Source: Cololabis saira
Taxonomy: Eukaryota; Chordata; Actinopteri; Beloniformes; Belonidae
NCBI RefSeq assembly: GCF_033807715.1
Contig: NC_084596.1
Location: 35,054,879 to 35,118,878 of the forward strand
DNA length: 64,000 nt
Direction: 5' to 3'
The position numbers and the translations under genes were made by a program. The notes under the pieces are model-generated. The model did not search any database and was not told where the DNA came from. It saw only the letters and a list, made by a program, of their open reading frames with translations. Shown piece by piece: positions 57,393 through 64,000 of the stretch (position 1 is its first letter; each line of letters begins with the position of its first letter).

Positions 57393-57710
57393 CAGTGGTT
57401 AGCACTTTTGCCTCACAGCAAGAAGGTTCCTGGTTCGACTCCCTGGCCCAGCGGGGGTCTTTCTGTGTTTGCATGTTCTCCCCGTGCTTGCGTGGGTTCC
57501 CTCCGGGTACTCCGGCTTCCTCCCACAGTCCAAAAACATGCATAGTAGGTTAATTGGTGATTTTAAATTGCCTGTAGGTGTGACTGTGCCTGGTTGTCTG
57601 TCTGTATATGTCCAGGGTGTACCCCTGCCTCTTGCATGTAATAAGAATAGGCTCCAGCAGACCCCTGTGACCTTTCAAAGGATAAAGCAGATATAGGGGA
57701 TGGATGGAGA
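57393..57710 (+). mobile_element. SINE-like repeat with tRNA-type promoter, copy 2
   Basis: Starts 'cagtggttagcacttttgcc'; B-box-like GGTTCGACTCC at 57,432-57,442; body as in copy 1 but opposite strand. Ends near 'aagcagatataggggatgga'. About 490 bp separates it from copy 1. Confidence 0.65.
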
Positions 57711-57918
57711 TAGGGTAGGATTATTTTTATTGAAGAATTGTAACAACAAACTAAAATAATGAACATTTCAGCATTTACAGCTCACATTCTATAAAACAAT
57801 AATACATTAGTTACATATATATGACATTATAATAATACTTAAGTAAAGAAAATAAAAAACAAGAACAAAAAAAAAAATGAAAAGAAATTTCAGTGACAGA
57901 AGTCTTTCCACCACTCAC

Positions 57919-57921
<3 letters not shown>

Positions 57922-57981
<60 letters not shown>
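57922..57981. repeat. (ATA)n(CAT)n microsatellite
   Basis: About 30 bp of ATA followed directly by about 30 bp of CAT repeats. Confidence 0.95.
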
Positions 57982-57982
<1 letters not shown>

Positions 57983-57984
57983 AC

Positions 57985-59100
57985 TCATAAAACTCAACTC
58001 TAAAACACTTTCCTGAATAAAAAGGTTTTTAGGCCGGTCTTAAAAGAGGCAGGGTCACCTGTCCCCGACCTGTTGGCCTGTCTCCGTCCTGGTGCTCAGC
58101 CTTCTGTCCCCGACCAAGAGTTCTGCCTGAGCGTCTCTGGTTTCTGTTTGCCTCCCTGGGCTGCCTGGCGATTCCTCTGACTGACCATCGTTTCAGTTCA
58201 TTAAGGTTAGGGTCATTATTATTGGGACACGTTTTTATTTAATTTCTGAAATTAATTTCTAATTTAATTTCTAAATGAATATACGTAGTTATCCCATTCA
58301 GAAATGGGATAACTATGTATATCATATGTGTTCAATATGGACAAATATTTTGTGCAATATGGACAAATATTTTGTATTTGTAATTCATTCAAGAAACCTA
58401 AAATAATAATCAGTTACAATCAAATAACAATTTAAATACATTTATGTATATGACATTTTCCCAATAGAATGTAAAGGTTTACTATAGTACAACGGTTTTT
58501 TTCTTGGGATTCAAGATAAGTAATTATATACTTCCGTTCAATGTTTTGTTTGTACTGTTTATTCCGAATATGCCAGGAAGCAAAATAATAAAGCATAGAA
58601 AAACCGAAAATAAATGACATATTCGAAAAGGAGTGAGAAGAAGCATAGCTTATTAGCTCTCACCCCTTTTATGTTGATGTTGTGTTTTGTCTTACATAAT
58701 ATATAGTTCTCCAGATCTTTCCAAAATGTACTGCTATATGCACAACTATAAACAAATGTCAAAAGGTGCATTTGTTATCGATGTCAAAGAATCTTGAAAT
58801 ATACATCTTAGATGGGAATATAATATATACTCATTAATGATATACTATATTATTATATACCCAATATTACTGTGTAGTATCTTTAAGTGTCTTAAGTGTA
58901 ATGTTATTTGTGACAGAAAATTTAAATGGTACATGCCTTGTATGGGCTCAAATTAATATCTATAAAAAAAGCATTCCAAAAGAATGTTATTTTCTTAGCA
59001 TTGTAGAAACATGCACTAATAAACATATGTTTATTAGTTCGTGTTTACTCAGAATGTCGGTACCGTTCATGTGAAGAATGTCAGAAGTATTTTGCACATT
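57985..59100. other. Intergenic AT-rich stretch
   Basis: No exon or definable element. A short inverted pair 'atacgtagttatcccattca' / 'tgggataactatgtatat' lies at 58,281-58,321. Minus-strand frames at 58,430-58,770 and 58,990-59,280 are chance products or LINE antisense. Confidence 0.4.
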
Positions 59101-59106
59101 CTGGTC

Positions 59107-59824
59107 CAAGCAGAGATCTTTTTTTTTATTGAAAATTTTGAATTTACAAACAAAAAAGGCACATCGAAGCTGCCATGTAGCAAGCACATTAGAAAAGGCC
59201 TGTACTGAGTGGACAAATTAATGAAATAGGTAATAGAAAATAAGGAACAAAAAAAAACTTTAATTAAATTAAATAAATACATTTTCTAAACATCATAAAT
59301 GTTATGACAAAATAATGACAAATAAAATAAATAAATGTAGCTTAAAAGAATACGAGGATAAAATAAATTTGCAGTTATAATTTCCTTCTGGTAGGGTTAT
59401 ACATCATTTCAATCAGAATCTATTAATTTATAACACTGAATGTAATTCAGCAGTTTGTTCACAGATTTGAAGTTCATATACTTGAGGGGTTTACAGTACA
59501 ACTTAAATTCGTTATAAAAGGCATTAAAGATAGGTGGGGTTTTCATGTATTTCGATTTGTGAATGTAGAATTTGGCGATTATGAGGATTGTGTTAGTCGG
59601 CAAATTATCTTGTCTCTTTTCCATCACTACTCCATACATGTTATCTACATGGGATTTGAGTTCAACACATACATTCTTTTGTCTAAACCATTCTTCCACT
59701 TGGTTCCAGAATCTTTGGGAGTGGCTACAAGAGGAGAAAATATGTTCCGTGGTTTCAATATCAGAGATGCAAAATGAGCATACATTACTTTCAAAATGTA
59801 ATCTTAATCTGCAAGCAGAGATCT
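59107..59824 (-). mobile_element. 5'-truncated L1-type LINE inserted beside an older one
   Basis: A 13-bp target duplication CAAGCAGAGATCT lies at 59,107-59,119 and 59,812-59,824. A poly(T) tract follows the left copy, so the insertion is minus strand. Minus frame 59,699-59,409 is the end of an L1-type ORF2 (LIIAKFYIHKSKY ... YNEFKLYCKPLKYMNFKSV). The right flank starts another poly(T)-led L1-like 3' end (59,825 onward, 'attgaaaatttgcaatatac'). Thus the insertion hit the poly(A) side of an older copy. The fragment 43,716-44,081 is a close relative. Confidence 0.8.
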
Positions 59825-60010
59825 CTTTTTTTTATTGAAAATTTGCAATATACAAACAATGTACAACAAGCAGAAATTTCAGTTCACAACCTGTGCAACA
59901 TCAGCAGCACAGAGCACAGTCATGCATTATCAACAAGAAAATTTGAAAAAATAAATAAATAAATAAAATTAAATAAATACATAAAAGAAACAAAACCTGG
60001 GTGTGACAGA
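59825..60010 (-). mobile_element. Older L1-like 3' fragment
   Basis: T-rich start followed by 'ttgaaaatttgcaatataca', parallel to the start of the neighbouring L1. It ends in AAAT-rich DNA near 59,985. Limits are approximate. Confidence 0.45.
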
Positions 60011-60078
60011 CTTTATAATATTTCGCAAAAAATTAAAATTATATTTGTGACAGCTTAATGGTTGAAAATCTCAGAATG

Positions 60079-60410
60079 GATAAGATAAGATAAGATAAAA
60101 TAAGATAAGATAAGATAAGATAAGATAAGATAAGATAAGATAAGATAAGATAAGATAAGATAATCCTTTAATAGTCCCACGGAGGGGAAATTTGCAGTTT
60201 ACAGCAGCAAAGGGGATAGTACAAAACAAGAGGCATCAATAGAAATAGTAATAACACAGTAATAATAACAAAGTATGACACACTATAAACAGTAAACTGG
60301 TATATACAATAATTATAATAATAAGAAAAATAAATAACAAGAAATACTGGTATATAAAAAATAACAGACGGATATTTACAGATGGATATTTTCGTCATAT
60401 CCATCATTGA
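60079..60410 (-). mobile_element. LINE 3' end with (GATAA)n tail
   Basis: About 80 bp of TAAGA repeats at 60,079-60,162 (the tail of a minus-strand element), followed by 'tcctttaatagtcccacgga ggggaaatttgcagt'. This matches in layout the 3' ends at 34,935-35,260 and 62,345-62,700. Confidence 0.65.
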
Positions 60411-60420
60411 TACACAATGT

Positions 60421-60463
60421 AAAGCGTCTTTGAGTGCCTTGAAAAGCGCTATATAAATAAAAT

Positions 60464-60510
<47 letters not shown>

Positions 60511-60511
60511 T
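60421..60511 (+). repeat. Retroposon tail with (ATT)n
   Basis: 'Gtctttgagtgccttgaaaa gcgctatataaataaaatgt' followed by 45 bp of ATT repeats: the standard end of a fish retroposon grown into a microsatellite. Confidence 0.7.
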
Positions 60512-60704
60512 CTTATTTGTGATTAATTTAAGAGACTTGAGATAATAATTAACTTCAATCAAAAACAATTTAAATAATGGAGAAGAGTTTTGGAATTTAC
60601 ATTTATGGATGTGAAATTATCCTAATAAAATATAAAGATCTTTAAATGCCACTGTTGCGCTCGTGACGTAATCGGTTCGAGGGTTCGAGCGCTCGAGCGC
60701 TCGT

Positions 60705-60837
60705 TAAGGCTGATTTATGGTTCCGCGTACACAAACGCAGAGCCAACGGCGTACTGTACGCGGCGACGCGCGCCCATACGTTGTACCTACGGCGTAGGCT
60801 CTGCGTCGATGTAACGCAGAACCATAATTCAGGCTTA
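60705..60837. mobile_element. 133-bp MITE in the zinc-finger gene promoter
   Basis: Inverted ends TAAGGCTGATTTATGGTTC and GAACCATAATTCAGGCTTA; TAA/TTA at the borders would fit the 3-bp TWA target of PIF/Harbinger elements. The CG-rich inside repeats 'cgcagagcc' and 'ggctctgcg'. It lies 157 bp upstream of the zinc-finger ATG. Next to it, 60,680-60,703 is a CG-rich palindromic run (gagcgctcgagcgctcg). Confidence 0.75.
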
Positions 60838-60993
60838 TTTGTCTTTTGTGCGCCTGCGCGAGAAACAAAACACACCCCTTCCCGCGTGAGCCATGTGGTC
60901 GTCGTTGGTAAATAGTGATTTGTGCTAAAGCTGCACTTCCTCTTCAGGGACATTTTGGGCTAAACTCTTGCACGGACTCGAACGGAGGCGGCG

Positions 60994-63900
60994 ATGTCTT
61001 TGGGCTCGGCGAGCCTGCAGGCGCAGGTGGAGTCTGTGCTGGGCGCGCTGGTCAAAGCGGCGGCGCTGGAGCTGGTGAAGCTGTTCGAGAGCAGAACCGG
61101 AGCCTCGGCGGAGGATGCGGGCCACGGGGAGGACAACAGGGAAAACAACAAGGAAAACAACAAGGAAAAGCAAGCACTGGATACGCTGGACGCTCCGTGC
61201 ATCGGAGACACGAAGCGCAGCATCGGTGTGCAAGTGGAGGAGGACTTCAGTCTGCTGCTGGAGCTCTCTGGTACGTACTCGGGGTTTGCATGCTGATTTA
61301 CTGCTGAGCTTAAGGAATTCATTCATTAATATCATTTAAAGAAAAATCCGAACACTAATTTTAACAAAATGTATGCCAGATTATGCATATTTGCATAAAA
61401 GCATTCGTGCAGCATGTATTCATGAACTACTTCCAGTTGCACCAAACTTCTGCAGACTGATCCCTAGTGTGAAGGAATGTGTGTGATTCAGTGTTGTAAC
61501 CCCTCCCCCTTCCTCAACAGATACCCCTCTCCTTTCAGATGAAAGCTGCCTGGGGGAGCCCAAAGAGATGGTGGTGGAAGGGTGTCTGATTTCATTAGAA
61601 GACCTCCTCCCTGAACACAATGGCCGAGAGTGGTCGCCCCTGAAGGATCAGGTCAGTGAGGGTCAGCAGGTTGTAAATCACAGCTGGGATTAACAGCAGA
61701 CATGTTTTTCAGCCTTGCTTCCTCTTCAGACGGCACTTATTTGTCTTACACCGGAGCATGTTTCCTTTCTGTCGACACTGATCCTTATTACATGTAATAA
61801 TTAACATCCATGCAACTGTGTTGTGGTTCTCCTCAATCCAGATCATGGCGGAAGCTGTTGATATGGTGGAGTCAAGTGTCCTTGAAGCAGAGTCTCCAGC
61901 TGATAACGATGTCAAAACAGAAGTTGTTTTGCATGGTAAGAGCTGCGATCTAGAGTTTAAACACACTTAGAAACAGCCTTGACGATAGAACAGAGAAAAG
62001 CCAGAATTTAATAATGTGTATAATCTGAGCAACAGTTGAAGCGATGGAAATCGTTCGTACTTTATCTGAGTGTCGTTTCTTCCAGTAAATATAGGGATTG
62101 GTATTTACTTTCCTGTGACGGATAAGGCACATATGAGGCAGCATGAAGGGATGAATATCTGGTTTCGAAATGTGATACACATAGAATATACAGATTTCTA
62201 GTTGTCAAAACTACTATTGGTAGAGTTGCGACCTACTTTTGGCAGGTGATTATGGCTCTGCAACTTGTGTGATGGTAACTTTACTCTAGTGTCAGTGCTT
62301 TGAGGTTGAAAACTAGATCACAGGCAGCAACACAGATGCATACCTAAGATAAGATAAGATAGTCCTTTATTACTCCCTCAATGGGGAAACTCACGTGTTA
62401 GCAGCAGTACACTTAACATATACACATACGCTTGCGGGGAAGGGGGTAAAAGTAAAAGATATAAATATAATTACAAAATATGGACAGTGTATATACTGTC
62501 CATATTTTGTAATTATATTTATATTGCAGTGGAGATAAAAAAAAATAGTGCAAAGGGAAGAAAAACAGTGCAAAAAAGCAGGTAGAATGAGTGTGAGGTA
62601 GACAGTTATTGCATGGATATTGCACATATGATTATTGCACATCTAGTTATTGTACATGTTATTGTTATTGTTCGTTAGCTACTGAGAGCAGTCCTGGTTA
62701 TAGAGTCTGATGGCAGCGGGGAGGAAGGACCTGCGATGCCTCTCAGTGACGCATCGCGGGTGACGAAGCCGGTCACTGATGGAGCTCTCCAGGGCTCTGA
62801 CAGTCTGGCAAGGGGGTGGAAGACAGATAGACTCTTCACTTGGCAAAGACTTTAGCATTGTTTGTAAATGATCATATCTCAAAGGAATATTATCATAACT
62901 GATGCAAGTTCTTAAAATGTAGAGAAGCCGAAGCCGAAGAGGTCTGATGGGCAAGATTTTAAGATAACATAAAGATCAGTCTTCCAGAATAATTTGCACG
63001 ATTTTATGGAGAAAAAAAGTCAATATAGTTGTCATGCTGTACATTTCTGCAGTAATCTTGTCACCTTCTGATTTGAAGTCCTTCATTTTGGCTCCTTTAT
63101 ATTTAACAGTACCCTTAAAATGCTCACTCTGCTCTGACTGGTCAGCTGATGACTTCTTGTTCTTAGTTTGAGGTGTACTAGGCACTATTATGAAGACATG
63201 TGGCATGATGATATAAGCCTAAACTACAAAAAAAAGGAACTGTATGTAAGGAAAATATATATATGCCATCTTTAAAACTCACTGATGTTTAGTACTGAAA
63301 TTGTAATTTTGTCCCCAAAAAATGCATTTGATCTTTTTCAGAGTTAGGACAGACGTCACAGGGTGGATCTACGCCGAGTACGCCTGCTGACCAGAAGCCC
63401 ATCGTGATTCAAGCAGACACAACTGATGCTTCAGAGTTGAAGGTGAAGTTTGTTTGTCCGTTAATTCTGTGGCCAGATTCTACAGCTCCCAAACCTGAGG
63501 ATTCAGAAAAGCCCATTCAAGCGGAGCCTCAGCAAGCGTGCGTCAGCACCGCCAAGGGCACGGCCTACAGCCCGTCCTCATCCGATGGAACTGTAACCCC
63601 CACCCGGGACGGGGTCTGGGAAAGGATCCCCTCTCCAAAAGATACTCACAACCACCTCCAGATGAAACTGAAACTGGCGTCTCAGGATCAGAAGCTGCTG
63701 CACCCCTGTGCGGTGCAGCTCGTAAACGTGCTCACGCTGCCCGAGTCTGAGCTGAAGACTCGAAGCGACGCTGGAAACACTCACACCGCCAAGCACAAGT
63801 CAGGCTGGCCTCTACCCAAAGACCTCCGTCGCCATCAAGGTGCTCACACGGGCCACCGACTCTGCTGCTTCACCCAGTGTGAAAACGGCATCTGGCGTCT

Positions 63901-64000
63901 CCAGAACATCGTCACCCACTGCCGTGACGGATACATTTGCAACATCTGTGGGAAAGCATTCAAGCACAGGAAAATCCTCCGGCGTCACGAGCGCTTCCAC
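60994..64000 (+). CDS. C2H2 zinc-finger protein, N-terminal part (runs off the window)
   Basis: Four exons join in frame: 60,994-61,270; 61,521-61,651; 61,842-61,935; 63,342 to beyond 64,000. The start MSLGSASLQAQVESVLGALV then KAAALELVKLFESR resembles the helical N-terminus shared by many fish zinc-finger transcription factors. An acidic, Asn/Lys/Glu-rich linker follows (NRENNKENNKEK). Exon 4 encodes a low-complexity Pro/Ser/Thr region, then at the window edge one complete C2H2 finger (CNICGKAFKHRKILRRHERF-H; C-x2-C-x12-H-x3-H), preceded by a cysteine/histidine-bearing degenerate finger (LCCFTQCENGIW ... VTHC). More fingers are expected downstream. The ATG lies in a CG-rich patch. Exon 2 has two in-frame acceptors 18 nt apart (61,521 and 61,539). 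I do not recognise the orthologue. Confidence 0.85.
61950..62340. other. Intron 3 of the zinc-finger gene, unique part
   Basis: No exon or repeat could be supported. Confidence 0.4.
62345..62960 (-). mobile_element. 5'-truncated jockey/CR1-group LINE in the zinc-finger gene's intron 3
   Basis: Starts at the left with a short TAAGA tail, then 'tcctttattactccctcaat ggggaaactca' (3' end). Minus frame 62,954-62,679 is the end of a reverse-transcriptase polyprotein (SDRLRHPRCVTERHRRSFLP-AAIRLYN). A 19-bp perfect inverted repeat at about 62,475-62,525 (tacaaaatatggacagt / actgtccatattttgta) lies in its 3' region. Antisense to the host gene. Confidence 0.75.

Noticed and set aside
56598..57710. tRNA genes suggested by B-box GGTTCGACTCC
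   Set aside because: No cloverleaf could be drawn around the boxes and the bodies continue into a shared SINE-like sequence.

Overview
The window is vertebrate genomic DNA, and the content points to a ray-finned fish, probably a spiny-rayed teleost. It has intron-split genes with GT-AG splice sites, long intergenic stretches, many short DNA transposons with clean target-site duplications, several LINE lineages, and a selenoprotein J gene, a family known from fish. All exon models below were joined by eye from reading frame, splice sites and family resemblance; no alignment or search was run.

Layout. (1) 1-12,400, minus strand: the first three coding exons of a class B (VIP/PACAP type) receptor, signal peptide plus hormone-binding domain; its seven-helix part is not visible. 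(2) 12,400-20,000: a gene desert with repeat fragments. (3) 20,097-24,362, plus: a MUL1-like outer-mitochondrial-membrane gene that stops before the RING domain, its introns crowded with nested transposons. (4) 25,499-34,227, minus: a complete 16-exon eif2b5 (catalytic subunit of the translation factor eIF2B), tail to tail with the MUL1-like gene. (5) 37,464-42,903, minus: a 9-exon selenoprotein J gene with an in-frame UGA at codon 262 and, 54 nt after the stop, a hairpin that fits a form-2 SECIS element. (6) 45,877-53,183, plus: a complete 11-exon calsequestrin, closest to the skeletal type, ending in 52 consecutive aspartates. (7) 53,200-60,900: repeats only (LINEs, SINE-like copies, a nested L1). 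(8) 60,994 to the window end, plus: the first four exons of a C2H2 zinc-finger gene, cut off by the window.

The genes are unrelated housekeeping or tissue genes: protein synthesis control, mitochondrial outer membrane, muscle calcium storage, a redox or lens-type selenoprotein, transcription and hormone reception. Nothing suggests that they act as one system. The most notable biology is the selenoprotein J decoding unit, whose glycohydrolase metal ligands are replaced by cysteines, and the RING-less MUL1 relative. The most notable structure is the set of six hAT-type elements with readable 8-bp target duplications and an unusual multi-copy palindrome in the MUL1-like gene.
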